Below the pieces are notes generated by a model, which searched no databases, had not been told where the DNA came from, and was given only the letters and a program-made list of their open reading frames with translations. Shown here piece by piece: positions 1 through 9,181 of a stretch of DNA of 53,912 bases (the stretch's first letter is position 1; every line of letters starts with the position of its first letter). Position numbers and translations under genes: made by a program. Origin of the DNA: an uncultured Bacteroidales bacterium (lineage in GTDB: Bacteria; Bacteroidota; Bacteroidia; Bacteroidales; UBA932); contig CAMGFA010000007.1 of assembly GCA_946055165.1 (NCBI GenBank), forward strand, positions 1 to 53,912, in the 5' to 3' direction.

Positions 1-158
1 ACCCCCTCTTAGCTTTACTTCCTGTCAATTTTACAATTTTTCAATTTTACTTTTGAAAACTTTACATTTTTACAAAGAGTTTTGCCTAATCCTTTAACAA
101 TAATTAAAAATATATTGCGGGATTATGCTTATATTTGTGCCGTTTTCAAGAATAGAAT
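1..158. other. AT-rich leader upstream of queA
   Basis: This stretch has no gene. It is strongly AT-rich and contains short imperfect repeats of the type TCAATTTTAC around positions 26-50. It carries the queA promoter box near its right end. The gene to the left lies outside the window, so I cannot say what it terminates. Confidence 0.5.
130..137 (+). promoter_or_regulatory. queA -7 box (TATATTTG)
   Basis: TATATTTG is an exact match to the Bacteroidota sigma-ABfr -7 consensus TAnnTTTG. It lies 21 nt before the queA start codon. I see no TTG at the usual 19-21 nt upstream spacing. Confidence 0.6.
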
Positions 159-1352
159 ATGATACCTGATCTGCATATAGAAAATTACTCCTATCCTCTT
201 ACTGAGGACAGGATTGCCAAATATCCCCTTCCCTGCAGGGATTCATCCAAACTGCTTCTTTACGCTGATGGACAGATATCGGAATCTGTATTCAAGAATC
301 TTCCCGATTTCATTGACTCCGATTCCCTGATGATTTTCAACGATACCAAAGTTGTTCCTGCGCGCCTTCATTTCAAAAGGGAAAGCGGGGCTCATATCGA
401 GATATTCTGTCTGCAGCCTGTTGAACCTGCGGAATATGTCCAGGCCTTTGCTGCTACCTCCTCCTGCCGCTGGCAGTGTGTGATAGGCAATTCCAAACGC
501 TGGAAAGACGATATTCTCCACTTCATAGACCCGAGTATTTCCCTCAGGGCCAAACTTGTCTCCAAACAGGCGCAGAGCGGTGTTGTGGAATTCAGCTGGG
601 ACGAAGGAATCTGTTTTTCAAATATTCTGGACCTCTGCGGCCAGGTTCCCATTCCCCCTTATCTCAACCGTGAGACCGAAGCTGTGGACCTGGAACGGTA
701 CCAGACGGTATATGCCAGGATAAAAGGCTCTGTTGCAGCACCTACTGCCGGCCTTCATTTCACAGACAATGTGCTGGAGGGCCTCGGGGCCAAAGGCATC
801 GTAACAGACAGGGTCTGCCTTCACGTAGGCGCTGGAACCTTCCTTCCGGTAAAAACCTCTGCAGTTGCCGAGCATCCGATGCACAGGGAGCCCTTTGTGG
901 TAAAGGCCTCTCTGATCAGGGAGCTGATTGAAAACAAACGCCAGTTGATTGCTGTGGGTACCACATCGGTCCGCACACTGGAGTCGCTTTATTATATAGG
1001 TGTGTCCTGTATAGAAAAGGGAAAGGTGGAAGATGTTGAGCAGTGGGCTCCATATCAAAGAGAGTACAGCTACTCTACCCGGGAGGCTCTTCAGGCCATT
1101 CTGGACTATATGCAGAAAGAGGGCTTGGAGGAGATTTCCGCAGGCACCAGAATCATCATTTTGCCGGGCTTCAAATTCAGACTGGTAGAAAGACTCATCA
1201 CCAACTTCCATCAAAGCGAGAGCACCCTTATTTTGCTTGTGGCGGCATTTGTAGGAGAAGACTGGCGCAAGATTTACAGCTACGCCCTGGAACACGACTT
1301 CCGCTTCCTGTCCTACGGCGACAGTTCTTTGCTTAGCCGCAGCAACAAATAA
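159..1352 (+). CDS. queA: tRNA preQ1(34) S-adenosylmethionine ribosyltransferase-isomerase QueA
   Basis: QueA transfers and isomerises the ribosyl group of SAM onto preQ1 at the wobble position of GUN-anticodon tRNAs, giving epoxyqueuosine in the cytoplasm. The 397-residue product is near full family length (about 350-410). Family-typical segments are visible: the N-terminal block ending in DRIAKYPLPCRDSSKLL, MIFNDTKVVPARL near residue 60, SVAAPTAGLHFT near 190-200, HVGAGTFLPV near 225, and NFHQSESTLILLVAAF near 350. The ATG follows a TAnnTTTG promoter box. It appears monocistronic, since a strong hairpin begins at its stop codon. No other queuosine genes are in the window. Confidence 0.95.
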   Translation: MIPDLHIENYSYPLTEDRIAKYPLPCRDSSKLLLYADGQISESVFKNLPDFIDSDSLMIFNDTKVVPARLHFKRESGAHIEIFCLQPVEPAEYVQAFAATSSCRWQCVIGNSKRWKDDILHFIDPSISLRAKLVSKQAQSGVVEFSWDEGICFSNILDLCGQVPIPPYLNRETEAVDLERYQTVYARIKGSVAAPTAGLHFTDNVLEGLGAKGIVTDRVCLHVGAGTFLPVKTSAVAEHPMHREPFVVKASLIRELIENKRQLIAVGTTSVRTLESLYYIGVSCIEKGKVEDVEQWAPYQREYSYSTREALQAILDYMQKEGLEEISAGTRIIILPGFKFRLVERLITNFHQSESTLILLVAAFVGEDWRKIYSYALEHDFRFLSYGDSSLLSRSNK

Positions 1353-1394
1353 AAAGAAGAGGATGACCGGATTTAAGGTCATCCTCTTCTTTTT
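1351..1394. terminator. Bidirectional terminator between queA and the DUF5723 gene
   Basis: An 18-bp perfect stem (1351-1368 pairing with 1377-1394) surrounds an 8-nt loop. It is flanked by A-runs on the left and T-runs on the right, so it can end transcription from both convergent genes. Confidence 0.9.
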
Positions 1395-1409
1395 AAAGCA
1401 CATCAGATA

Positions 1410-2837
1410 TTATCTGATTTTATGCCTTGTGCCAAGTTGCATTGTGATTCCGGCGTTGATTCTGTAATTGAACTGGTTTACCGGGAACATGCTGAGATAA
1501 TCGTCAACAGGAGCGATGCCGGTGCTGATCATCTGAGGCATACGTCCGGTCTCTCCCTTGTAGGCATCGGCCGAAACAAAGAAGTTCAGGAAGAGGAAGT
1601 TGAAGCTCAAAGCCGCACCGCATACATCTCCGAAACTGCTCTGGCCCATATTGGCAGAAAGGCTCAGCCAAGGGAATGGAGTGAGAGTTGCACCCACGCG
1701 GGCATCGTACCAAGGATTGACGGCAGTATTGTGATAGGTATAAACTGCACCGAGGGAGATGAAGTTCAAGAAAGGACGGAACTTTGCACCTACTGTAGCG
1801 GTAAACGGAAGAAGTTCGAGTGATGAAGATGTTCCTTCCACCTTTTGAAGCTGCATGAGCTGTGCAAAATTGCTCTTCACATTCTCGATTTCAGCATTGA
1901 AATCGGTGTTCTCGTCAACATTCTCGAAGCCGTTGAAAGCAGCCTGACCCTTGGCCTCTGCAAGAGAGTTGTAGTTCCATACCATTCCGCCGATGTCGGT
2001 AATGCCGGCAGAGAGTGTGAGGAGCCGGAACGGCTTCCAAACGAGACCGAGGTCGAAAGCAATACCATAACCTGAAGGAGCGAGCTTGGATGCATCCACT
2101 GCGAACATTGTCTCAGGATTGCTCAAATCGCTGCCCCAATTGATGGCAGAGCAGGCAATTCTTGCATCGGCATTGGTGATTGCACTAATCTCGGTGTCGG
2201 AGCTGTGAAGCTGGAAGTCGTTGACATTGAGATTGATATTTGCAAGACCAAGGAGGATTTTCGTTCTGTGGCCGAATACAAAGTTCTTATTCTCATTCAT
2301 CTTGGCGCGACCGAAAGCGAGCTCGAGGTAGGCTTTTCCGCCCATTGCAAGGGATGAAAGGTCAAAATCTCCGCCCTGCTCGGTGCCGCACTTCATTATC
2401 TTGAAGAAATCGCCAGGAAGAGCAGCATTGAGGCCGCCTCTCACGTTGATTTCAAAAGTACCCATCTTATACTCGGAACGGGAACCGATTGCAAGGAGGT
2501 TCACGGCGAATTCGCTGCCCAGCAGATTGCTGTCGCTGAGATTGCCGAGGAACTGGTCTGCACTGATATTGTTGTTGAAACCGGTCACAAGCTTGCCGCT
2601 GTTGTTAGGATCGGGATAGATGAAAGAGGTGAGACCAACATTGCTGTGCAAGGTGGCATTGATACTTCCTACGCCAAGGCCGAAGAAACTTTTCTCGGAC
2701 ATGAGAGCCGGATTCAGCCTGTAGTTGAAAGCATAGTTGTCAAGGAAGAATGCACTCTGGGTTTGGGCAGAAGCATTCACGCTGGCAGCAGCCAAAAGAA
2801 GAGCTGCACCACAAAGGAAACTGAATGTTTTTTTCAT
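1410..2837 (-). CDS. DUF5723-like outer-membrane protein
   Basis: I recognise this as resembling the DUF5723 family of Bacteroidota outer-membrane proteins; function is unknown. The 475-residue product has a clear Sec signal peptide (MKKTFSFLCGAALLLAAA, cleavage likely after ASA-Q near residue 24). The next segment, NYAFNYRLNPALMSEK, resembles the opening of PorV/FadL-like barrels. The rest alternates aromatic and glycine-rich beta strands typical of a barrel. It lies 12 bp downstream of a 936-residue lipoprotein on the same strand and is probably co-transcribed with it, so the two may work together at the outer membrane. A partner relationship is inference only. Confidence 0.75.
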   Translation of the reverse strand: MKKTFSFLCGAALLLAAASVNASAQTQSAFFLDNYAFNYRLNPALMSEKSFFGLGVGSINATLHSNVGLTSFIYPDPNNSGKLVTGFNNNISADQFLGNLSDSNLLGSEFAVNLLAIGSRSEYKMGTFEINVRGGLNAALPGDFFKIMKCGTEQGGDFDLSSLAMGGKAYLELAFGRAKMNENKNFVFGHRTKILLGLANINLNVNDFQLHSSDTEISAITNADARIACSAINWGSDLSNPETMFAVDASKLAPSGYGIAFDLGLVWKPFRLLTLSAGITDIGGMVWNYNSLAEAKGQAAFNGFENVDENTDFNAEIENVKSNFAQLMQLQKVEGTSSSLELLPFTATVGAKFRPFLNFISLGAVYTYHNTAVNPWYDARVGATLTPFPWLSLSANMGQSSFGDVCGAALSFNFLFLNFFVSADAYKGETGRMPQMISTGIAPVDDYLSMFPVNQFNYRINAGITMQLGTRHKIR

Positions 2838-2849
2838 ATTTGCTGTTGT

Positions 2850-5660
2850 TTACTTTTGATTTTCTGTTTCATCCCCACCGGCAAGAGCAGATGGATTGAT
2901 GGTTATACCCTCCGGCAGAACGAGGCTGATGTCGCTGAGCTGAACTGCACTATCCTCTGCAAGGGTCTGTCCGCTTGCACCAAGAGTCACGCTGAAGCGC
3001 AAATGGCTCAAACGGCTGAGGTCTGCGCCTTCATTGGCTTTGATCACAAGCTGAACCTGTGAACTCTGGCCAGCCTTTACGAGTTCGGTCTCCACCGGAG
3101 CGATATCGGCGACAACATAACTCTCATCTTCCTGCTGGGCGAGGAACTCAATCCTTACATTCACATTGAGAGGCAGTGTGTTGTCAACAGTGGCTTTAAG
3201 GCCTGCCGAAGTTTCTGCCAGTACGGATTTGAGCATGTCGGCCGATTCTCCCAGAGCAAGAGTATCGGAGTAAGTAAGTGCAAAGTTCTCACCAAGCTGG
3301 AGTGGAGCACTCAAGATAAGGTCAAGGTCAAGTGCATATTCGGCATCTGTATAAATCTTGCACTGACGCTCTGAGTCCAAATTGAGTTTGAGCTTCACGT
3401 CAAGACTGTCGATTTGCTTTGCAAAGAGACCGTCGAGATCGAGTTTGTAATTGTTGTTGGTAGTAAGCATCTCTTCCGGAGTCTGGGCATAAGGGAAAGC
3501 CATATCGAGTTCGTACTCTCCATTGCAGATGTCTATTGTTGCCGATGCAGGGATGGAAAGGTTGGATGTAACATTGGCCTCAAGATTGAAATCCGGAAGG
3601 TCGAGGCTGCAGTCCTTGAGGTTCTCCGGAAGGCTGAAGAAAGGAACTCTGACAAGAGTGTCAACCTGATAATCAACATTGGCAACCACGCTCTTCACCT
3701 TGATGTTGCCCTCGGCATCGCCGATGCTTGCCTTGAATACGGCCGAGATGTCACTATGGATGTTATCGAGGTTTACGGAAGGATTTTCAGCAAGAACCCT
3801 GCCTTTCACCTTAACTTCACCCTTGAGGTCACTTCCGTTGGCGCGCAGAGCTGCAAAATCAACCTTGCTGAAATCGAGGCCTTCAACTGGAATGGTCTTG
3901 GAATAGATTCCGTTCGATGCGATTTCACCGTCGAGTACGATATTGGAAGGTTTTACGAAATCCGGGAGTTCGACAACAACATCCACCATATATTTGCCTG
4001 AACCGATGTCCGGAAGATTCCTGATCTGGAGATCAAGTGCTGCGTTTACATTGTCAATGGCTATTTCCGAAAGGGCTACGAGCATTTCAGGAATGTCCGA
4101 TGCTGGCATGATGCTGAATTCCACAGTCTGGTCAACATCGAAAGCGAGTTCGCTCACGCTGATGCTCTGTGCCTCAAGCTGCGGGATACGGGCCGATACT
4201 CCGAAAGTCTGTCCCGAAAGACTGCTGAGTTTGCAGATGTCGATGTCACCTTCTGCAAGAACTGCAGTACCTGAAACATAATAGGACGATTCGAAGCAGT
4301 AAGAATCACCGTCCTTCTGAGGGACAAGGACGAGCTTCTCTATCGGAATCTGATATGTATCACTGTTCAAATTGTTGAGTACAAAACTGTTGTCTTCGGC
4401 ATTGAATACAAAGCCTGCAGGCAGCTCACCCAGAACGATGAAATCTGGAACCTTAACCTTGATTCCGTTTCCGACAGAGATGTTCAGAATATCGGAAGAA
4501 GGAGCATTGATCACTATTTCAAGCTTTGGATTGTTCTTTGGAAGGACCTCGAAAGTACCGAAGTTTGCAAGATCGTTAGGCAGAGAGTATTTGAGAACTG
4601 TTTCAGGAATGTCGAAAGGGTAGGAAACGCCTTCAATATCGCAGATGGCCTCGTCGATGTCGAAATTCACGAATTCAAGTCTGATATTGGCAGCTATGTC
4701 GGAAGCTGCATCCTTTGCGGTCTGGGCATTGAGCTGGGCATCGCTGATGCTGAAAGAGCCGCTGAAAGTCACAGTCTTGCTCTGTGTGAATTTTGCCGCA
4801 TTGATGCTTGCGACATAAAAATCAGCGCTTGCACTGAAATTATTGGCCTTGTTGAGAACAAGGGATGCAAGATTGAGGGTGGAAGTGCCGTCCACAAAAG
4901 TGAGCACATCACTGAGGTCTGCAACAAGTCCCGGATTGATTGAACCGGCATCGAGAATGCAGTCCGGAATGCTCACGCTTACCTTGATTGCAGCTCCGCT
5001 CTTGAGTTTCAAGGATTTTACCTCACGAACCTGTGAAGGAAGGCTGAAAGCCTCGATGTTTTTGGCAGGAATGTCAACATCGATGTTTACGTCCGGAAGT
5101 GTGGCAGAGGACTGACCGAGCAAAATTGCAGCTGAACCGGCAGTATTTAAGGTCTCCTTGTTTACAATCTTCTGGCTCTGTTCAATGCCTTCAAAGTTAT
5201 AAGTCAATTCAATTGACTGAATTTCAGCACTTTGGTTAAATTCCTGAGCCTCAAGCCTAAGATTGTCGGCATTGATGTCGCCAATGGAATAGGCAAAATT
5301 CTCACTAAAATCCAAACCTTTGATTTTCACGGCATTCTGGAGATCGAGATCTGCCAGGGTCTCGTCCATGGAGATGGCCTGGGTATACTCAATATAATAG
5401 GTGCCGTCTTCAGCAACTTTCAGCATTGAACCGAAAGCAGTAGTGTCGATACCGCTTTGGCGGACAAGAGAATCAACCCTGATCTTTGCGGAATTCTGGA
5501 CAAGCGGAACAGAAATTCCGTTTTCAAAGAGTGTGAGATCGGAGTTTAGCGAATCCTTAATGTTTTCCCAAGAGTACAGTTCATTGACCGTACAGGAATT
5601 CGTTGCAGCAATTGCCGAAAGCAGCAAAGCGCCCGATACAATCTTAAACTTGCGTTTCAT
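2850..5660 (-). CDS. Large putative lipoprotein, 936 aa, function unknown
   Basis: I do not recognise a named family. The N-terminus is a type II signal peptide (MKRKFKIVSGALLLSAI) ending at a lipobox TNSC, with Cys23 as the likely acylated residue. The mature part has no membrane segment and few cysteines. It is rich in hydrophobic/polar alternation and in short phrases such as LPDVNIDVDIP, VPDFIVLGELP, LPDIGSGKYMVDVVVELPD and LPDFNLEANV. These recur through the chain and suggest repeated beta-sandwich-like units. The product is acidic overall. It has a good TTTG-N19-TAAATTTG promoter and is the first gene of a two-gene unit with the DUF5723-like barrel. Surface or periplasmic location is inferred from the lipobox. 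Confidence 0.7.
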   Translation of the reverse strand: MKRKFKIVSGALLLSAIAATNSCTVNELYSWENIKDSLNSDLTLFENGISVPLVQNSAKIRVDSLVRQSGIDTTAFGSMLKVAEDGTYYIEYTQAISMDETLADLDLQNAVKIKGLDFSENFAYSIGDINADNLRLEAQEFNQSAEIQSIELTYNFEGIEQSQKIVNKETLNTAGSAAILLGQSSATLPDVNIDVDIPAKNIEAFSLPSQVREVKSLKLKSGAAIKVSVSIPDCILDAGSINPGLVADLSDVLTFVDGTSTLNLASLVLNKANNFSASADFYVASINAAKFTQSKTVTFSGSFSISDAQLNAQTAKDAASDIAANIRLEFVNFDIDEAICDIEGVSYPFDIPETVLKYSLPNDLANFGTFEVLPKNNPKLEIVINAPSSDILNISVGNGIKVKVPDFIVLGELPAGFVFNAEDNSFVLNNLNSDTYQIPIEKLVLVPQKDGDSYCFESSYYVSGTAVLAEGDIDICKLSSLSGQTFGVSARIPQLEAQSISVSELAFDVDQTVEFSIMPASDIPEMLVALSEIAIDNVNAALDLQIRNLPDIGSGKYMVDVVVELPDFVKPSNIVLDGEIASNGIYSKTIPVEGLDFSKVDFAALRANGSDLKGEVKVKGRVLAENPSVNLDNIHSDISAVFKASIGDAEGNIKVKSVVANVDYQVDTLVRVPFFSLPENLKDCSLDLPDFNLEANVTSNLSIPASATIDICNGEYELDMAFPYAQTPEEMLTTNNNYKLDLDGLFAKQIDSLDVKLKLNLDSERQCKIYTDAEYALDLDLILSAPLQLGENFALTYSDTLALGESADMLKSVLAETSAGLKATVDNTLPLNVNVRIEFLAQQEDESYVVADIAPVETELVKAGQSSQVQLVIKANEGADLSRLSHLRFSVTLGASGQTLAEDSAVQLSDISLVLPEGITINPSALAGGDETENQK

Positions 5661-5700
5661 ATCGAATAGTGTTAGAATTACCTTATTATATATAACCCGT

Positions 5701-5731
5701 CAAATTTATGAATAATTTGCCAATAATCAAA
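5701..5731 (-). promoter_or_regulatory. Promoter of the 936-aa lipoprotein / DUF5723 unit
   Basis: On the minus strand a TTTG (5731-5728) is followed after 19 nt by TAAATTTG (5708-5701). This matches the two-part Bacteroidota promoter. The leader to the ATG at 5660 is about 35 nt. Confidence 0.65.
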
Positions 5732-5854
5732 TAATTATAGAAACAAGTTTATGATACCTTTTGTGACACAATTTATATTATGTTAACTTGTGGATTATGA
5801 AAGACTCTCCTGCGGCCCTGGAAAGCATACGTAGAAAAAACAAAATAATAATTG

Positions 5855-5862
5855 TATCTTTG
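5855..5862 (+). promoter_or_regulatory. mscS -7 box (TATCTTTG)
   Basis: An exact TAnnTTTG match lies 21 nt before the mscS ATG. The expected upstream TTG element is not evident; the region there is a run of A residues. Confidence 0.55.
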
Positions 5863-5883
5863 TACGTGCTTAATTAAGATAAG

Positions 5884-6816
5884 ATGATACTTCAACAGTT
5901 ACCTATCGCCGACCCCGATACCATCAATCAGGTTGCCGATTCTCTGAGAAATGCTTCACAGCAATTTGTGACAATTCTCAAGGACGACCCTCAAACGGCA
6001 ATGAACATGCTCCTTCAGGACGCCCTCCAGTTCGGAATCAAAGTCCTGGCTGCTCTGGCAATATATATAGTCGGAATCTGGCTTATCAAGAAAGTCAAAA
6101 AGATGCTCAGCCGCTCCTTCGAGCGCAAGCATACAGACAAAACCATTGCCTCGTTCACCAACTCTCTTGTAAGTGTCTGTCTCACGGTTCTTGTAATCGT
6201 GCTTGCAGTCGGCACTCTCGGAATAAACACCACTTCCCTTGCGGCTTTGCTGGCTGCAGGAGGAATGGCCATAGGTATGGCCCTGAGCGGTACTCTCCAG
6301 AATTTTGCTGGAGGGATTATGTTATTGATTTTCAAACCTTTCAAGGCTGGAGACTTTATTGAAGCACAAGGTTACAGCGGCACTGTGAATGAAGTCAACA
6401 TAGTATCTACAAAGCTCACCACCACAGACAACAAGGTAATTGTAATCCCTAACGGAGCCTTGTCTGCGGGAACCATAAACAACTTCTCCCAGAGGGATCT
6501 GCGAAGAGTGGATTTCTCTCTTCCGATGAGTCACCAATCGGATGTGGATGAAGTGATAGGAACACTGGAACGCTATATTCTCGGCAGCGCAGACAGTCGT
6601 CTGCTCAAGGAAGGTGATCTTCCCGAGGCCAAGAACCCTGCTATTGTGCTCAACAAAATAGATATCAATTCTCTTGAAATAGTTGTGAAAATATGGGTGC
6701 GCAGCGAAGATTACTGGGATGTCTTCTACGAATACAACCGGAATTTCTGCACTCTCCTCTCGTCTGCCGGCTTTGAATTTGCCGCCAACAGGGTTGACAT
6801 TTCAAACAAATCCTGA
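5884..6816 (+). CDS. mscS: Small-conductance mechanosensitive channel, MscS family
   Basis: MscS-type channels open under membrane tension and release solutes during hypo-osmotic shock. The 310-residue protein has three predicted membrane segments: roughly residues 45-65, 90-110 and 115-145. The third is the glycine/alanine-rich pore helix (LLAAGGMAIGMALSGTLQNF). It is followed by the beta domain (KPFKAGDFIEAQGYSGTVNEV) and the soluble alpha/beta domain with IPNGALSAGTINNFSQ. Length is close to E. coli MscS (286 aa). It is first in a probable operon, 9 nt ahead of rlmD. Confidence 0.9.
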   Translation: MILQQLPIADPDTINQVADSLRNASQQFVTILKDDPQTAMNMLLQDALQFGIKVLAALAIYIVGIWLIKKVKKMLSRSFERKHTDKTIASFTNSLVSVCLTVLVIVLAVGTLGINTTSLAALLAAGGMAIGMALSGTLQNFAGGIMLLIFKPFKAGDFIEAQGYSGTVNEVNIVSTKLTTTDNKVIVIPNGALSAGTINNFSQRDLRRVDFSLPMSHQSDVDEVIGTLERYILGSADSRLLKEGDLPEAKNPAIVLNKIDINSLEIVVKIWVRSEDYWDVFYEYNRNFCTLLSSAGFEFAANRVDISNKS

Positions 6817-6825
6817 TGATTCATT

Positions 6826-8256
6826 ATGAAAGAACGTGTCATTCTCAAAGATGTTTATATAGAGTCCGTTGCCGCCGAAGGCAAGGCTCTTGCCCACGCC
6901 AAACTGCCCACAGAAGCCCCTGAAGCCACGCCAAGAGTGCTGTTTGTGGAATTCGGAGTTCCAGGCGATGTGGTCAATGTAATGGTTACCAAAAGGAAGA
7001 AAAACTATATGGAAGGCCGGGTAATCAAGGTTGTTCAGCCTTCAGAGCACCGCCTCGAGCCCTTCTGCGAACATTTCGGCTTGTGCGGAGGCTGCCGATG
7101 GCAGCATCTCCCCTATTCTATGCAACTCGAAGCAAAAAGGCAGCAGGTCTATGATCAGCTCGTGAGGATAGGGCATCTTCAAGTTCCTGCAATCAATCCC
7201 ACTCTTGCATCGGACAAAACTAGGGAATACCGCAACAAGCTGGAATACAGCGCTTCGCAGCGCCGCTGGATATTCTCTTCCGAGGATGAACTCAATCTCA
7301 GTCCCGAGCAGAAGCTGGGTCTGGGTTTTCACCTCGGAGGCTGCTTCGACAAGGTCCTGGACATCAGGCACTGCTGGCTCCAAAAAGAACCATCGAATGC
7401 AATCAGGCTGTTTATCAAGCAGTACGCCATTGAACACGGGATAGAATTCTACAATCTCCGCGAGAACCGGGGCTGCTTCAGGAACATCTTCATCCGCAGT
7501 ACGGAGCGCTCCGAATTCATGCTCATAGTCTGCTTTGCCTGCGATTTCGACGGACGGGTGGAAATGCTTCAGGCCATTGCCGACGCCTTCCCCCAGATCA
7601 CATCCCTTTATTATGTGATAAACAGCAAGTTGAACGATTCCATTGCCGACCAGGACTGCATCCTTTTCAAAGGGGACGATGCAATCTATGAGAAAATGGA
7701 GAACCTCAGCTTCAGAATCGGCCCAAAATCCTTCTACCAGACCAACAGCGGGCAGGCACTGAAGCTCTATTCCGTAACTCGCGAGTATGCTGCACTTACC
7801 GGCTCGGAAATAGTCTATGACCTCTATACAGGAACAGGAACCATTGCCCAGTTCGTTGCTGCAAAGGCAGCGAAAGTAATTGGTATAGAGTATGTTCCCG
7901 AGGCTATTGAAGATGCGGTGGCAAATGCCGCAGCAAATGGGATAGAGAACTGCAGCTTCTTTGCCGGCGACATGAAGGACATCCTCACCGACTCTTTCAT
8001 CCTAGAACACGGCAGGCCGGATGTGATAATTCTCGATCCTCCGAGGGCAGGCATACACCCGGATGTTGCCAAGGTCATTCTCAATGCCCTTCCGAAGAGG
8101 ATTGTCTATGTGAGCTGCAATCCTGCATCGCAGGCAAGGGATCTGGCCATTCTGTGCAGCCATTACGATATTACTGCCGTGCAGCCGGTGGACATGTTTC
8201 CGCACACGCAGCACGTTGAAAATGTTTGCAAACTGGAATTGAAATCCAATGATTAG
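6826..8256 (+). CDS. rlmD: 23S rRNA (uracil-5-)-methyltransferase RlmD (RumA family)
   Basis: This SAM-dependent enzyme makes 5-methyluridine in RNA; RlmD acts on U1939 of 23S rRNA in E. coli. The 476-residue product has an N-terminal TRAM-like domain (about residues 1-70) and then an iron-sulfur motif with Cys81, Cys87 and Cys90 (CEHFGLCGGC). A further Cys lies in RHCWL. The SAM-binding motif YDLYTGTGTIAQF, the DPPRAG motif and the catalytic YVSCNP Cys are all present. It sits 9 nt after mscS and overlaps yrbG by 8 nt, so translational coupling is likely. The family is sure; the exact RNA target is inferred. Confidence 0.9.
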   Translation: MKERVILKDVYIESVAAEGKALAHAKLPTEAPEATPRVLFVEFGVPGDVVNVMVTKRKKNYMEGRVIKVVQPSEHRLEPFCEHFGLCGGCRWQHLPYSMQLEAKRQQVYDQLVRIGHLQVPAINPTLASDKTREYRNKLEYSASQRRWIFSSEDELNLSPEQKLGLGFHLGGCFDKVLDIRHCWLQKEPSNAIRLFIKQYAIEHGIEFYNLRENRGCFRNIFIRSTERSEFMLIVCFACDFDGRVEMLQAIADAFPQITSLYYVINSKLNDSIADQDCILFKGDDAIYEKMENLSFRIGPKSFYQTNSGQALKLYSVTREYAALTGSEIVYDLYTGTGTIAQFVAAKAAKVIGIEYVPEAIEDAVANAAANGIENCSFFAGDMKDILTDSFILEHGRPDVIILDPPRAGIHPDVAKVILNALPKRIVYVSCNPASQARDLAILCSHYDITAVQPVDMFPHTQHVENVCKLELKSND

Positions 8257-9181
8257 TCTGATATTGTTGATGATAGCAGGTCTTCTGATGCTGGTTTACG
8301 GCTCCGACCTGCTTGTGGACGGCTCCTCTTCAATAGCAAGAAAATTTGGAGTCAGCGAATTTGTAATAGGTCTCACCATTGTGGGCTTCGGAACTTCCTG
8401 TCCCGAACTGGTTGTGAGTGTTAACGGCGCACTGTCCGCTTCTTCAGAGGTTGCTCTTGGCAATGTGGTTGGATCGAACATAATGAACATCCTGCTCATT
8501 CTTGGTCTCACTGCCCTGCTTCGTCCGGTCTTCGTGAGCAAGCAGAACAAAAAACTGGACATCCCGATGCTCATTGCAGTTACCCTGCTTTTCATCGTCT
8601 CCTGTTTCAACGGACAAATCGGCAGGATAAACGGAGCTATATTTCTTCTGATATTCACGGCCTATCTGATTTACAGTTTCAAGACCGGAAAAGCCGATTC
8701 ACAGCCGGAAGAGAATGAGAAAGAAATCAAGCCATGGCTCAGCATTGTAATGGTTCTCCTGGGCCTGGCAGGCCTGGTAATCGGAGGAAAGCTCTTCGTA
8801 AACAATGCCGTGGAACTCGCCCACAGAATTGGGGCCAGCGAAAAATTCATCGCCATCACCATTCTCGCTCTGGGCACCAGCCTTCCCGAACTTGTTACCT
8901 GCATAGTTGCGGCCATCAAGAAGAAAAGCCAGCTGGCTCTCGGAAACATCATTGGAAGCAATATCTTCAACATCCTTCTGATTCTGGGCGTTTCGGCGCT
9001 GGTACACCCTTTGGATTGTTCAAGTCTGAGTTATATTGACCTCTGCATAATGGTCGCTTCCTGCCTGGCAGTATTTGCTTTCAGCATAAGTTCCAAAAAA
9101 TCCCAACTGTCCAAAGCGGCAGGAGGGACCATGCTGCTTATGGAAGTGGCCTATCTGGCCTATCTCTTCGTGCAGATGTAA
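8249..9181 (+). CDS. yrbG: Calcium/sodium antiporter, CaCA superfamily (YrbG-like)
   Basis: Members exchange Ca2+ for Na+ across the inner membrane. The 310-residue protein is an internal duplication. Repeat alpha-1 has VIGLTIVGFGTSCPELVVS near residues 40-58 and alpha-2 has FIAITILALGTSLPELVTC near 205-223. Each is followed by a copy of ALGNVVGSNIMN / ALGNIIGSNIFN. These paired GTS-PE and GN-GSN motifs carry the ion-binding acidic and polar residues. About ten membrane helices are predicted, with a soluble loop near residues 145-165 (KTGKADSQPEENEKEIK). The start overlaps rlmD by 8 nt. Its stop codon abuts the stop of the convergent gene with no spacer. Confidence 0.92.
   Translation: MISLILLMIAGLLMLVYGSDLLVDGSSSIARKFGVSEFVIGLTIVGFGTSCPELVVSVNGALSASSEVALGNVVGSNIMNILLILGLTALLRPVFVSKQNKKLDIPMLIAVTLLFIVSCFNGQIGRINGAIFLLIFTAYLIYSFKTGKADSQPEENEKEIKPWLSIVMVLLGLAGLVIGGKLFVNNAVELAHRIGASEKFIAITILALGTSLPELVTCIVAAIKKKSQLALGNIIGSNIFNILLILGVSALVHPLDCSSLSYIDLCIMVASCLAVFAFSISSKKSQLSKAAGGTMLLMEVAYLAYLFVQM

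Larger units (their letters stand above)
5661..5883. other. Divergent AT-rich intergenic region
   Basis: This 223-bp gap separates the minus-strand lipoprotein gene from mscS. It holds the two divergent promoters listed separately. I see no hairpin, RNA gene or reading frame of note in the rest. Confidence 0.6.
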
